In this document: piece by piece, positions 12,741 to 25,334 of the stretch | How the letters are laid out: the number at the start of each line of letters is the position of its first letter | Numbering within the stretch: the first letter of the stretch is position 1 | NCBI GenBank assembly: GCA_007844125.1 | Contig: CM017558.1 | Location: 44,420,460 to 44,484,459, forward strand | Origin: Sinonovacula constricta | Lineage: Eukaryota; Mollusca; Bivalvia; Cardiida; Solecurtidae | Reading direction: 5' to 3' | Length of the DNA stretch: 64,000 bases | Program-made: the position numbers and the translations under genes | Notes under the pieces: generated by a model | Seen by the model: the letters and a program-made list of their open reading frames with translations, nothing else | What the model was told of the DNA's origin: nothing | Database searches by the model: none

Positions 12741-14545
12741 TTTTTTTTTAAAGTAGTAGTTTAAAGGTTAAAGAGAAATATCAAATATTTGTGTTTTCCA
12801 CTGAACTACATCAAAATATAAGGCTGTTGCAAGAAGCAAGTTGTATGCTATACAGGCACTACATAAATGTTGTTTTCCTAAAAACAGTGGTATTTTTAAT
12901 GTAAATAGACAATAAGGCATGTAGTTTATATTCAGATCACTTTGCCTGCCAAGCTGGGAGATGTAAAACCTAAAACCAAAAGGCCATTTAAGTCTAAATA
13001 ATATCTCATCCTTTGTGGCTTTTAAGAGAAACAAATTTCTGAAAATAATAATAATATTTGCACTGTTCTGAACTAGAATTTCTGTCAGTATTCATGCAGA
13101 TAATTTCTGTTGCCAAGTTGTGACAGGTAACACGAGTCCATGGTTTTTACCTTTTACAGAACAGTTATTTTGAAAAGCATAGAGCCAAATGGAGACCACT
13201 AAGCTATCTTACCATTGATTTTTCATAACATAAGCTGTCATTATGGGGAAAAGAGACAAATCTTAACATTGCATGCTATCATTAAAAATTACACTGCTCG
13301 TTGTTTGCTCTAGGCACACAATATAATCATCCTGTTCTAAGATAAATATTTTACCTCCTGGACTCACAGTAAGGATAAAATGATAAAAAAAATATTATGA
13401 ATGTTATAGGACACAATTATTTTGTACTTTGGCTTTCTAAAACCTTTGGCATTTTCATGTGAATAACTCTCCAATCTGGTCTAGGTTTAGATGATAGTTC
13501 ATCACAGGCCCTTGTCTGGGGTCTTGACTCTCTACACTGTTCTTAGTTACTGCAGCAATGTGCTCATAAACTATGCTTGCTTATTGGCAAAGTACAACTT
13601 CCTGCTGTTGTCAACCACACCCTGTAGTCTTTTTTTACAGAAATAAAACAACTTACATAAATGTCAACATAGAAATACTCCATTGAAATAGCCAGTGGTT
13701 TCAGTCTTATATAAATTTACAGTAAGTAGATATGTTTCTTCAGCTTTGTGCTATAGAACTTCCTTGTCCTAGAGTTGGTGTCACTTGAAGTTAGTTCTCA
13801 ACGAAATTGTTAACCAACTTTTTGATATGGCAACAGTATTCACAAAGATCATGATAAACAATTGTGTGTTTAGAAATCTAAGCACTGCAAGCACTGTGGT
13901 ATTCTCTTCTTCAAACAATGAGTCACATTTTAAGACAATAACAAACGGTGAAGAAAAGATGCAAACATAATTCTTGCATTGAAGAAAGTTTCCCTTCTGA
14001 AAGCTATACAATTTGGATGTCCACAATGTGTAGATTTACCTTTCGCAAAAGGTTTAGGGCCAAGCAGTAAGACTGACTGAACTACATACCATTGTATCAT
14101 TGCATTAGCAGTGTACTAGTATACGAAAATGTTGTCATTTTGAATCATAATGCAATATCAATATTTATTAGGATCTCATTAAAAATTAATTAAATAAGAA
14201 AAGAAATAGGTACAGAATTTTTTAAAATTAAAAAGCCCTTTTGACATTTCTCTAGTCATTTGTAAATCTTCTGTATGTTAGGTTCAGCTCCAGAAACCCA
14301 AGCCAATGACCTGTTTTTATCATTCAGTTATCCTTTTGGTAACACTTACAGGAATTTACTAAAGTTTCTTTTTTTGTTCAAGGTATACAATATAGCTTTA
14401 CTTCTGTAACTGTACACATGTATAAGGCTTTTGTTGCATTACTTTGGTTGAGTTGCATTGAACTTCAAGAGATTGTGGAGAACTGTAGAAATATAATTTA
14501 ATGAATTCAAAGACTTTTCCTTGATTTTGAAGCCCTACATGAAAA
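12741..14545. other. no gene recognised
   Basis: AT-rich DNA with small shadow ORFs on both strands at 13781-14026; no supported feature. Confidence 0.5.
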
Positions 14546-15799
14546 GTCTTGGCCTCAACAACAATGATGATGGTGTTGATGTCCTTGCCTCAACAACAAT
14601 GATGATGGAGGTGCTGTTTTTGGCCTTAACAACAACGTAGATTGTGTCAATGTTCTTGGCCTAAACAACAATGATGATGGTGTTGATGTCCTTGCCTCAA
14701 CAACAATGATGATGGAGGTGCTGTTTTTGGCCTTAACAACAATGTAGATTGTGTCAATGTTCTTGGCCTAAACAACAATGATGATGGTGTTGCTGTTCTT
14801 GGCTTTAACAACAATAATGATGGTGTTGATGTTCTTGGCTTTAACAACAATAATGATGGTGTTGCTGTTCTTGGCTTTAACAACAATAATGATGGTGTCA
14901 ATGTTCTTGGCCTTAACAACAATAATGATGGTGTTGATGTTCTTGGCTTTAACAACAATGATGATGGTGTTGCTGTTCTTGGCTTTAACAACAATGATGA
15001 TGGTGTTGATGTTCTTGGCTTTAACAACAATGATGATGGTGTCAATGTTCTTGGCTTTAACAACAATGATGATGGTGTTGCTGTTCTTGGCTTTAACAAC
15101 AATGATGATGGTGTTGCTGTTCTTGGCTTTAACAACAATGATGATGGTGTTGCTGTTCTTGGCTTTAACAACAATAATGATGGTGTTGATGTTCTTGGCT
15201 TTAACAACAATGATGATGGTGTTGATGTTCTTGGCTTTAACAACAATGATGATGGTGTTGCTGTTCTTGGCTTTAACAACAATGATGATGGTGTTGATGT
15301 TCTTGGCTTTAACAACAATGATGATGGTGTCAATGTTCTTGGCTTTAACAACAATGATGATGGTGTCAATGTTCTTGGCTTTAACAACAATAATGATGGT
15401 GTTGATGTTCTTGGCTTTAACAACAATAATGATGGTGTTGATGTTCTTGGCTTTAACAACAATAATGATGGTGTTGATGTTCTTGGCTTTAACAACAATG
15501 ATGATGGTGTTGATGTCCTTGCCTCAACAACAATGATGATGGTGTTGATGTCCTTGCCTCAACAACAATGATGATGGTGTTGATGTCCTTGCCTCAACAA
15601 CAATGATGATGGTGTTGATGTCCTTGCCTCAACAACAATGATGATGGAGGTGCTGTTTTTGGCCTTAACAACAATGTAGATTGTGTCAATGTTCTTGGCC
15701 TAAACAACAATGATGGTGGTGTTGCTGTTCTTGGCTTTAACAACAATAATGATGGTGTTGCTGTTCTTAGCTTTAAAACAATGATGATGGTGTTGATGA
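14546..15799. repeat. 36-bp minisatellite, open on both strands
   Basis: About 35 units of TTCTTGGCTTTAACAACAAT followed by GATGATGGTGTTGATG. The unit is 12 codons long, so long ORFs (283 codons minus, 252 plus) appear automatically. A longer block containing AATGTAGATTGTGTCAATG occurs near 14620-14760 (twice) and again near 15650-15700. Confidence 0.95.
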
Positions 15800-16872
15800 C
15801 AATAATCAACTCTCAGCTTATATTAGCAAGCTGTACTTGTACATGTAGTTTTTTAAAAAACTGTATAAGTCAATGAAAATCTCACAAATTTCATTTTTAT
15901 GAATATGAAATAATACTATTAGAAGTGAATCAATGTATATCTTAAATACACCAAAATATAACAAAAACAAAAAAAAATGTCCATAGAACTGAGTTATAAT
16001 TCAAGAAGGTATATAGAATAATATGACTATTCAATTCTCTTAAACGCAAATTCATCTCTCTAATGCATTAAATTTAAATTTAATTGAAAGCGATTTGAAA
16101 ATCAAAAAATCAATACAACTCTATCACAAAGCTGTTTCCTTGTTTGCAATGCTGCAAAGTTAAATCCGATAATACAGACCAGAGTCTACTGGAAAGCATC
16201 ACATCATGTGATACCTTGTACAGTTAATTCAACACATGTATATATATTTTATTACATACATTTTCTGACCTACTGCGCTAAAATAATACTCAGAACTGAT
16301 TTACTATGATCTGTATATCCAGTTAGAGAATGCTTTTACTTCAAATTAATTGTTCTTAAAGTGCCCCTAGGGAATGCTTCAAAATTGGAAAACATCTAAC
16401 AAACAAGAAAAATGCCATAAAATGGGTGATGGTGAAGTACAAACATCTCAAACAAATAAAGCATTAGAAATTCAGGCTTAAATTGTTTTTCCTATAGAGT
16501 AAGAAGTTTGTTCAACTGGGAAATCTTTTTACATTAAACAGAAAAACAAGTTAAATCATTTGCTTCAATATCAGAAGTGAAATAAGAAATCAAATTTTAT
16601 AGACAAATGTTATAGGGTTACTTTTTACAACTGGTATTCAATAGTACATGATTGCTAATCAACAAAATGCAAACAGACAACTCAGACTTCAAATTAAACA
16701 GTGTTACCAGCGGAAATTAACTAAATATATGAGGTGGCAAAATCTTATGAATATTCATTTTCACATTTTCAAGTCTATCAATGGAAGGATATTGGTGATA
16801 AAGTTCATACTGCTGGGTCCCTGGAGACAGGACAATGATGGCTTGCTGGTGAAATGAGAAACTCTGAATGCT
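15800..16872. other. no gene recognised
   Basis: AT-rich DNA between two minisatellites; no supported feature. Confidence 0.5.
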
Positions 16873-17818
16873 ACCTTAATGAACATCTTGGGCCCCTTGA
16901 CAGCCAGGTCTTGGATGTCATAAACGTCTCCTTAAAATGCGTCCTTTTTCTCAAAACAGCCAAACAGCCGGTGTAATAAATGACGCCTTAAAATATGTTT
17001 CTTTTCTGCTAACACAAAAGTCTGGGGTGTAATAAATGACCATTTAAAATGTTTTCCTTTTCTCTTAACAGCCAAGTCCGGGGTGTAATAAATACCGCCC
17101 TTTAAAATGTGTTCCTTTTCTCTCAACAGCCAGGTCTGGGGTGTAATAAATACCGCCCTTTAAAAGTGTTCCTTTTCTCTCAACAGCCAGGTCTGGGGTG
17201 TAATAAATAATCCCCTTTAAAATGTTTTCCTTTTCTCTTAACAACCAGGTCTGGGGTGTAATAAATACCCCCGATTTAAAATGTGTTTCTTTTTCTCTTA
17301 ACAAACAGGTCTGGGGTGTTAAATATCGCCCCCTAAAATGTGTTTCATTTTTCTTTACAGCCACATCTGGGGTGTAATAAATACACCCCTTAAAATGTGT
17401 TCTGTTTCTATAACACCAAGGTCTGGGGTGTAATAAGCATGTCTTTAAAAGGTGTTCTATTTCTCCTAACAACCAGGTCGGGGTGTAATAAATGCCCCCT
17501 TCAAATGCATTCCTTCTCTCCTCATTGCTAGGTCTGGAGTGTAATAAATGCCCCCTAAAATGTGTTCCCTTTCTCCTCATTGCCAGGTCTGGAGTCTAAT
17601 AAATGCCCCCTTCAAATTTGTTCCCTTTTGCCTCATTGCCAGGTCTGAATTGTAATAAATGCCACCTTAAAATGTGTTCCTTTTCTCCTTATAGCCAGGT
17701 CTGGGGTGTAATAAATGCTCCCTTAACATGTGTTCCTTTTCTACTAACAGCCAGTTCTGGTGTATAATGAACACCCCCTTAATATGTGTTCCATTTCTCC
17801 AAACAACCAGGTCTGGTT
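16873..17818. repeat. 58-bp minisatellite with acceptor-like and AATAAA motifs
   Basis: About 16 units. On the plus strand each has a pyrimidine tract ending in CAG (TTCCTTTTCTCTCAACAG), then CCAGGTCTGGGGTGTAATAA and ATGCCCCCTT-type sequence. Most units contain AATAAA. The long minus-strand ORF across it (171 codons) is a repeat artefact. A stray unit lies at 18230-18295. Confidence 0.93.
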
Positions 17819-18035
17819 ATACATAGCAGCCACCAATTACGATCATTATAGCAATGACCAGCTATTTGGAAGAGGAAGACCAAAGACAAATGTCAGGATA
17901 GGTCATGGCACACCGCAAGCCAGCTGGAAGACCTTCCCACATTAAGTCCTGAGCCATGAATGGGACTAGAACCCATACAGTGAGAGGCTAAGCAGTCAGG
18001 GGAGTTACAAATTGGTGACTCTACCACTACCCCCT
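17815..18035 (-). mobile_element. SINE-like family C, copy 2
   Basis: Same family as 12350-12550. The minus-strand head has an A-box-like GGTAGTGGTAGAGTC and a B-box-like GGGTTCTAGTCCC. It begins where the 58-bp minisatellite ends. Confidence 0.6.
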
Positions 18036-18229
18036 CATCAAAATATGTTGTAAGGACACAAACAAAAACTTATCTTGGACTACATTTATGTGGCTAAGCA
18101 AGGAGAGATTGAACAACAGATGGAGTCAAATGACTTACTTTGTGCAACCCTTCTGACGTCATGATACTTTAAACACCCTAATTTTTTTCTGCAGCCTGTG
18201 AGCGTTTAAAATCACTGATTTATTCCTTA

Positions 18230-18295
18230 AATGAATGCCCCCTTACAATATGTTCCTTTAATATCAAACTGTAAAGTCTGTGTTGTAATGCTCAA
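18230..18295. repeat. isolated diverged unit of the 58-bp minisatellite
   Basis: ATGCCCCCTTACAATATGTT, then AAAGTCTGTGTTGTAATG. Separated from the main array by the family C SINE and about 0.2 kb. Confidence 0.6.
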
Positions 18296-18599
18296 TTCAG
18301 CCCATCAAAGCCCACCAATTATAGATTGATGTGCATAAACCTCCCAGACAGTGACGTAAATCTACCTACATTTTAACCAGTTTCATTCAACTGTATGCAA
18401 TTGGATGGCTCTTAAAGATTCTTTCTTAAAGAATGGCTGTTCCATTATGGAGTGGAATTGGTGCAGACCTTAAAAGAACATTGTAAAGAACCAAGAGGCT
18501 TAAATGGGTGATATTAAAATGATGTGGTAAGATAAGTCTAAAAATTAAAGCATGGCTTTATAGTTATCTTAAAAAGCTTTCAAGATAAAAAATGGGATG

Positions 18600-18870
18600 G
18601 GATTAGCCGGCATTTTTGCCGATACTGCGCAGCGACATTTCTATCATTATAGCACAGGGGCACTTATGAGGTGCCCAGGGACTGAACCCGGCCGGTCCAT
18701 TATACTGACACCGACGAGTCAGGCGTAATGCTGTCCCCTTAGCCCCGAGCGTTAGGAGGGAAGCCACTACTACCAACTTTAAAGTCTTTGGTAAGACCCG
18801 GCCGGGGTTCGAACCCACGACCTCCCGATCCGCAAGCCGATGCTCTACCACCTGAGCTATTGCGGCCGGT
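18600..18870 (-). mobile_element. SINE family A, copy 1
   Basis: tRNA-derived SINE of about 270 bp. The minus-strand head reads GGCCGCAATAGCTCAGGTGG (A-box) then GTGGGTTCGAACCCC (B-box). The 3' end has a small hairpin of the form TCGGCA-AAAATGCCGG. Likely target duplication ATAAAAAATGG at 18585-18595 and 18871-18883, with a two-base length difference in the A run. Confidence 0.92.
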
Positions 18871-19334
18871 ATAAAAAAAATGGACATACGATCAAAAATG
18901 AAAAATCAGAATCAATTAATACATTCAACAGATGGCTGAACTTTGGTTAACAAGTCTGCAATGGCAATTTCTAACTGTAAACATTTGTGACTAAAAAAAC
19001 AAGCAAATAAATATTTTTCAAAATATATTTAATAACAGTGTTGTTTGTTACTGCACATTTACCATGTTAAAATTATATTTGTTATTTAAAATTGCAATAT
19101 TCTATTTGTTTCTTGACTCACATACCAGTAGGTATACAGTTTCTGGTAAAATGGGTAAATGATCTTACTAACCAAACACAGAATGCCATAATACAATTTC
19201 ACAGCCATATACGTACATACAAGAGATTGCCTAATGCAGTCGACAGACCCACTGGGATCTGATATCACCAGACAGGGAGTATTAATGATACGCTTGCACA
19301 AAAGTATGGTGGAACTACAAAACAATAGACAGTT

Positions 19335-19475
19335 ATCTAGGTATCACTTCACCAAATGATGGTGCACTGCTACAAGAGCATCTAAGATGTGCAATTATCT
19401 GGGAAGGTCTACACCAAATGATCAGGAGATATGCAATTATACAGAAAGGTCTTCGCCAAATGATAATGTTGCCAG
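19335..19475. repeat. short tandem duplication (~57 bp, 2-3 diverged units)
   Basis: CACCAAATGAT and TGCAATTAT(C/A) blocks recur around 19350, 19410 and 19450. Confidence 0.6.
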
Positions 19476-19917
19476 GATTGATAAGAGGGTATCTCTCTTG
19501 GTAAGTAGACCAGCCTTGTGGACTGCTTTAGCACCTTCAGCCACATAAATTGACCGTACTAAGCCCGACAAAAATGACCATTCTGTCAGGACAAACTGCT
19601 AACATAATTATGTAGAAAAAGAGCTGAAAATGATTGACTCACAGTATTGCTGATACAGGATAGTGTTAAAGTGAAATGTTGGTCAGTGCCTTAAGAGAGA
19701 ACGCTCAGAATTCTGTGTGGAATATTCAATGTGCATAAATGTTCCTTTAAACAATCTTTAAGACCTAATTATGGAGATGGATTCCACTTGAGGCAGATGT
19801 ATAGCTGCCATACATATTAATTAAGGGAAAAGTAACTGTTTTAGATTACAATATTTCTATTTAGTCAACAAGTAAATTAGATGTAATTACTTACAACTGG
19901 TGACGGGTAAAGGTTTG

Positions 19918-20066
19918 AGACAGGTGAAATATAGAAAACAGTTTCTAACTGTTTTAGACAGGTAAACAATTTCTAACTGTTTTAGACAGGTAAACAGTTT
20001 CTTACCATTTTAGCCAGGTAATCAATGAAATATAGAAAACAGTTTCTTACTGTTTTAGACATTTTC
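19918..20066. repeat. ~28-bp minisatellite
   Basis: Four to five units of ACAGGTAAACAGTTTCTAAC and TGTTTTAG; the block GAAATATAGAAAACAGTTTC occurs at both ends. Confidence 0.8.
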
Positions 20067-20332
20067 TAAATAAAATTCAATTAATTATGAGGCATTATTA
20101 ATAGAATAATCAAAAAATAAAACTGTAAACTTATCACAGAACCCAAACTGTTTTAGGAGGCGTAAAACAGCAGCAACAAGACGATATTACATGGTTATCA
20201 AAATTATTGCAGACACTATTATTCTGTTGTTTTTTGTCAATATATGAAACTATATAGAATCATTCATATTGCTGGTCTATTCTATAAATTCTACCAATAA
20301 AATATGGTACAACTTTGGATTTTACATACAGT

Positions 20333-21401
20333 CAGGGCTGGAAAAATACGCTAGCCCGACGTCCCGGACTAGTCAACATGTAGTTTCGGGCTACTGACCA
20401 TTGGTCATTAAATTAGTCCCGGGCTAGTCATTAAATAGACGGCCGGACAAGTGACAATACACAGCGGTACCTAATTAGCGATGCAACCAATCAAGCTATC
20501 GCCTTGGGCGTTTTATCAACACCATGTAATGGCTTTGCATAGACAATTCAAACGCATGCCAAAACAGCCAATCACGACGCGCGATACATCAACGCTTAAC
20601 ATGATCGGCCAATCAATGTGCACGTGACAAATAACGGCATTAATACTGCATATTGAAGTACATGTGATAAGTGATAATTGATTATCGAACTTTTTAAACT
20701 CGGCACGCGAAGAGTAAAGGGATTAGAGCCAGGTAGGTCTCAGTTTGATGATCTTTACTTTCATTGTCATATCTGAATATAATAGCCAAATTAAACAATA
20801 CTCGATGCCAATTAAGGTGGGTATAAGGTATATCTTGGTACGAGATTGAAGATGATTTTAATTTTAATCCATCGTCAAGTCTGTGCATAACGCAGTAGTA
20901 AAATATGCAGCCATGTCACTCTTGAAATATTTACATTTGGAAACACGAACTCTTACACTTTGAATGAAAATCAACAATCAAAGTCACAAACTGGCGGAAG
21001 TAAACGGCGACTTGAAGAATGCCCTAACACTCCAACGAAAATTAAGTCACATAAAGTGTACAAGTGTATTGGTCCAACATTTACGTGTCAGGGTCAGGAT
21101 GATTAAAATTTGACATTGTTATAAAAACAATGTACACGTAATGTATTTTCTTTATAAAATTAGGACATTGCAAGAGCTATTTAATCAATTGTAACTTATT
21201 TATTCTTTACTTTTGTGTTAGATTTTATGCTGTTTAACAGACAAAAATAAAACAAAAACTTGTTTATACCTTGTTTGTTAGTTATATATATGACAAATTA
21301 GTGTCCATTTATTGAAAATGATGCACATTTTCGGACAAGTCATCATTGTCCTGGTTACTAGTCCGGGACTAGTCATGAAAAAGAAAATCTTTCCAGCCCT
21401 G
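20333..21401. mobile_element. non-autonomous DNA transposon, CAGGG termini, 6-bp TSD
   Basis: 1069-bp element starting CAGGGCTGGAAA and ending with the inverted TTTCCAGCCCTG, flanked by TACAGT at 20327-20332 and 21402-21407. Subterminal repeats of the GGACTAGTC/GGGCTAGTC type occur near both ends. The interior has no transposase ORF but holds three CCAAT boxes and a CACGTG E-box at 20487-20626. Superfamily not assigned: the termini resemble hAT, but a 6-bp duplication does not fit the usual 8 bp. Confidence 0.85.
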
Positions 21402-21407
21402 TACAGT

Positions 21408-23281
21408 GTACAACAAATTGTGCACAGATACATAAAATCTATAACAAACACATTAAGGAAATATGTCTTATGCAGTATGATCAAAGAAAATGATTACAAT
21501 GTACTTAGGTAAGACAGATGAACAGTTTATTTGTGAGAGTTCATTCTCTTATTGTGCATCACCAAAAATATCCCATCACCAAAAAATATCCAAACTTTCA
21601 ATAAGACAAGGGAAGCAATCCAAATAAAAAATTGAATGTTGTAATGTTTGAGTTACCCCCCATGCATATTCAAAACTTGTAGGAAATCCTCAAAAAATCA
21701 AGAATATTTAAATTTTTAAATGTCATTTGACATAAAAGAGATGTTATTGTCGATTTTACAAGAATAGAGCAAGTAGGAATTTTATATTTCATAACCATGT
21801 AAAATAATTTCAATCTGCTGAATTAATATTTATGAACAAAACACTGGTTCACAGTACACCTGTCTGATGGTCATTTCTATAAATAGTATGATACTTAAGC
21901 ATTTGTGTGGCAAATAATTACTGTGTTATAAAAAAGGAGAGAAGGTTAGCACTCCCCTTGATAAGGACGGAAGAGACCTTCATGGTCTTATAACACATAT
22001 GGCATTGACCTACTTACTTCGTGGGTCAACCTATTTTTTGAAGTACCAGTACTATTAATAAAAATACTACAAAATAAAATACTACATTGAAAGTGAAAGG
22101 GGCAATAAAATTAAATATTTACCAATATGATCAGTTTTAAAAGCATGATTACTGCAATAGTGTTATCATTGTTTGCTTTAGCTATATTACATTGCGGATT
22201 ATTAAGACTGAACAGAAACTGGTGTAATTATACCTGTTCATGCAAGTATATCAATTTTTTAAAAGACCAGAAAAAAAAAAACAATCTTGGACAAAAACAA
22301 TGGTGAACAGGGTGATCTGACTGAGTGATTGATTGTATGTTCCACTGCATTACTGTGAAAATATTAATTCACTTTATTGGGAAATTACTCTCTACTTGCA
22401 TAACAAATGATTCATGGACTAGTAATAATATATCATTGTAACACAAACATTGGAAATCATTTTACAACTTGTAAAAAAGATATATATCACAATTCAATAG
22501 TTGGATTATCTTCTGTGATTGACATACATGAACATTTTGTAGCATACTGAAATCTTAATAATAAGGAATGATATTTAATAACAGTACAGGCTCCTTGAAT
22601 TTTAATTGGAGATGGGATGGTTGTTATCTAATTTACATTTGTGGCTTTTTCTATAAACAGAGGTTATTACCAAGTGTCTTCAGTAATTAGGGGTTAGTCC
22701 AAAATGGAAAATTTTTAAAAATGTGTAAGAATACATGTTAAATAGAGGTCAAAATCAAGACTTGTATGAACAGAGAGGCAATATTTTTTCTGACCTTCCC
22801 TTGACCTGTCAAGAACTATATTTTGCGTTACATGGCTATCATTGGCCATTTGTTTATAACTGAAAGCTCCAGCAAAAGTAATCAGGTGTTGTTGTACAGC
22901 TGTTTTACCTGATTAAAAGGTATTACTGGTTATGAATTGTTTTTATATAAGTTTGTATATCTCTAGATGAAACACAAGAGTGTGGATCCAGATTTGGCCT
23001 GTTCTGTAGATCAAACAATTATTTTGACTGTAAAATTTACCAAGTTGAAGAACTATATTGAGTTCATACACATATATCTAAATATACTAAAGGCTGCTTT
23101 TATTTTCATAACCTCATAAACTTCACTATAGTGTACTATACATATTTTAAACATATATCTATTATTACTTGACAGTTCAGATTTTCCTGGAGCATCCCTC
23201 CTCATGAAGTGTCTTGGCCCACTTAATTAAACTTACTCCCACAATTCCCTGCATGTTCTAGTTATAATAATGGTGACTTAC
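21408..23281 (-). other. start of RARS1 intron 10, no feature recognised
   Basis: Follows the exon 10 donor on the minus strand. AT-rich, with no exon or mobile element recognised. Confidence 0.6.
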
Positions 23282-23391
23282 TTGTCTTCTCCGAGCACCA
23301 CTCCAAAGGCGACATGTTCTACCCTGGCCACACTTGGGTTGTAGTAGCCAGCCTTCTGGGCAGCCGCAAAAATCAGGTCAAAATGGGGACC
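23282..23391 (-). CDS. RARS1: RARS1 exon 10, last exon found in the window
   Basis: 110 nt, phase 0 in and phase 2 out. Encodes [18 protein letters not shown], then [15 protein letters not shown] and two bases of a Lys codon. [10 protein letters not shown] precedes the loop that plays the KMSKS role in animal ArgRS. Acceptor TTCAG, donor GTAAGT. The next expected coding segment (starting KFKTRSG) was looked for on the minus strand in 1-23281 and not recognised, so the gene appears cut by the window edge or is interrupted by a very long intron. Confidence 0.92.
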
Positions 23392-23921
23392 CTGAAGTCA
23401 AGAAAATAATTCATACTGTTCTGATTTTATCTTGCTAACATTTAACAAGTGATTTCAACAAACCAATTATAAGGTAACAACTTGTACTAACTCATCCTTA
23501 ACTCCTTACTACCAAAGACTCCTCAGCTATATACATGCACTGGTAGATAAATGCAGGAAAAAGAAACCTAAACCCAACAATTTAAACCTGTTGTCAAACA
23601 TGAACAAATTTTTTTGTGAAACTGCAATGTGAAAACATTACAATACACTATTTGTCCATCTAAGATGCTAATATCCTCTAAAAGAGCACCACAATTTGTT
23701 AATTATTTTGGACATCAGAGTATGGCAATGTTAATTGCTTAGGTTAAAAGGAAAATAAGTCAACTGCTTTAGGTAGCAAAACAGTTAACACATTGATACA
23801 TCTCAATATCATGATCACACAAAATTCAGACTACCTATTATTAAACTTTCTGCCTAATCAATCTGTGCTTCAAGTTTTTGTTAGTTTATATTTATAAAAA
23901 TTCAATATTTTTTTCCATTAC

Positions 23922-24100
23922 CTGTCCAGCATCTACTACATATATAAGCCAGTCTCCATTCTCTGTTAGCAATCGCTGTCGGATGGCGGCCATGTCTGAG
24001 GTATCATATGTGTAGCCACCATCAGACTTGACCAGGGTTAGCGGCTGCTTGATTCCGTCAAGGAACATTATCTTACGTCCCTCATCCATCTCCGTAAAAC
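23922..24100 (-). CDS. RARS1: RARS1 exon 9, catalytic domain
   Basis: 179 nt, phase 1 in and phase 0 out. Contains [10 protein letters not shown], then [20 protein letters not shown] and [22 protein letters not shown] is the arginine- and adenylate-binding segment of ArgRS and is very highly conserved. Acceptor TGCAG, donor GTAATGG. The reading frame is intact. Confidence 0.95.
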
Positions 24101-24614
24101 CTGCATGATGAAGGACATAATATCAAGATGTATAACTTGACAGTAAATACTGTAGATCCAAGTCAGACAACTCCAACCATTTTATTTATTTCTGATGTAA
24201 CAAAATCTGTGAGGAACACTGTTCAGAATCCTGAAGAGTAAGCTTTAACAGAGATACGCAATGTTAAATTTCTTTAACAGATGAAGATGGTGATGAGTTT
24301 ACCTATTACCAGTGCTTAGAGACAAGCAGGCTCTCCGTATCTACGATGCAGCAAAAATTAATGGTCAACTAAAACTATTCTTAAGTCCATATACTGTTAA
24401 TTCACAGTTGCAGTTGTTTTTTTTTAGATCATTACAATATTAAGTCCATTTTACAGACCTGTCCATCAGCATATACTTCTGGCTAATATATTCCAGTTTT
24501 GATGACAGAAGTTTCTAGAAACAATTAAATTTTGTCCCTTTTGATAACTTTTCATTTACTTTGTGCAATAAACCAATTATAAGGAAATTCTGTCAATCCA
24601 TGTTTAAGCCATAC

Positions 24615-24719
24615 CTTTGTCATCCAGATCCTTTACAACATCCTTCATCATTTCCTGATAAAATGACTCTCCTCTCTCCACAATCTTAACACCCAGCCGA
24701 TCATACACCTTCTGAAACT
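24615..24719 (-). CDS. RARS1: RARS1 exon 8, catalytic domain
   Basis: 105 nt, phase 1 in and phase 1 out. Encodes (E)[34 protein letters not shown] and the first base of a Gly codon. ERGESFYQ followed by a short acidic helix is characteristic of ArgRS. Acceptor TATAG, donor GTATGG. Exons 7 to 10 are each separated by about 0.5 kb. Confidence 0.92.
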
Positions 24720-25204
24720 CTATAATATGTAAAGAAATTAATCAAACACCTAGTGAAATTATAAAATACCAAGTTAATTATACACCTTTTTTAATTCTGA
24801 CAAATCAGAAGAAATAATCATAGAAAATGATAAAAATAATAGACTCTTTCAACAACAACAAATGTAAAAAAACTTTATAAAAATGTTTTAACTGTCATTC
24901 CTGATGAATTTACCCATACATTTACATTTAATTATGATGAGAGCATGGTCAATGAAAATGAAATTTACAGAAGAAAATGAAAGATGCATGTTCTGCAGTT
25001 ATCATTCTGAGGGTAAACAATACCTACTATTACCCCTTTTGTAACATTACGTTTTTCATTTGGAAATAATATTCCACAAAGTATTTTCTGATAAATATAT
25101 TGTACTTAGTTATGAATCCCTTTTCTTCTGTTGTCATTTTCCAATTTATTCTATAAATATCCCAGCCAAAGAAATATTGAAGAGAAGAGAAGTTCATGAA
25201 TTAC

Positions 25205-25334
25205 CATTCCTGGAGACATCACAGATGAGGTTCCATGCCTTCATATGATCTGGATCATACTTTTGTAGCTGGACAACAGCGTTGTAGGCACGTTTCTTAA
25301 AATCTGCATCCTCATCAAATCGTAACTTTGACTC
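25205..25334 (-). CDS. RARS1: RARS1 exon 7, catalytic domain
   Basis: 130 nt, phase 0 in and phase 1 out. Encodes [20 protein letters not shown], then [23 protein letters not shown]. It matches the ArgRS catalytic insertion, where the family has SKKRFD, FKKRAY and KAWKLICDVSR. The donor is AATG/GTAATT; the split codon is completed by AG at the start of exon 8 to give E. Confidence 0.92.

Noticed and set aside
14647..15536. 283- and 252-codon ORFs
   Set aside because: Pure 36-bp minisatellite; length and composition follow from the repeat.
17065..17580. 171-codon minus-strand ORF
   Set aside because: Runs through the 58-bp minisatellite; repeated GIYYTP(D/Q) pieces are unit translations.
18840..18870. 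True tRNA gene at the tRNA-like head
   Set aside because: It continues into a SINE body with target duplications and lacks a full cloverleaf; called SINE A.
18603..18887. 94-codon minus-strand ORF (AIAQVVEHRLADREVVGSNP)
   Set aside because: Translation of SINE A, whose tRNA-like head gives this familiar spurious peptide; the ORF at 41880-42371 has the same cause.
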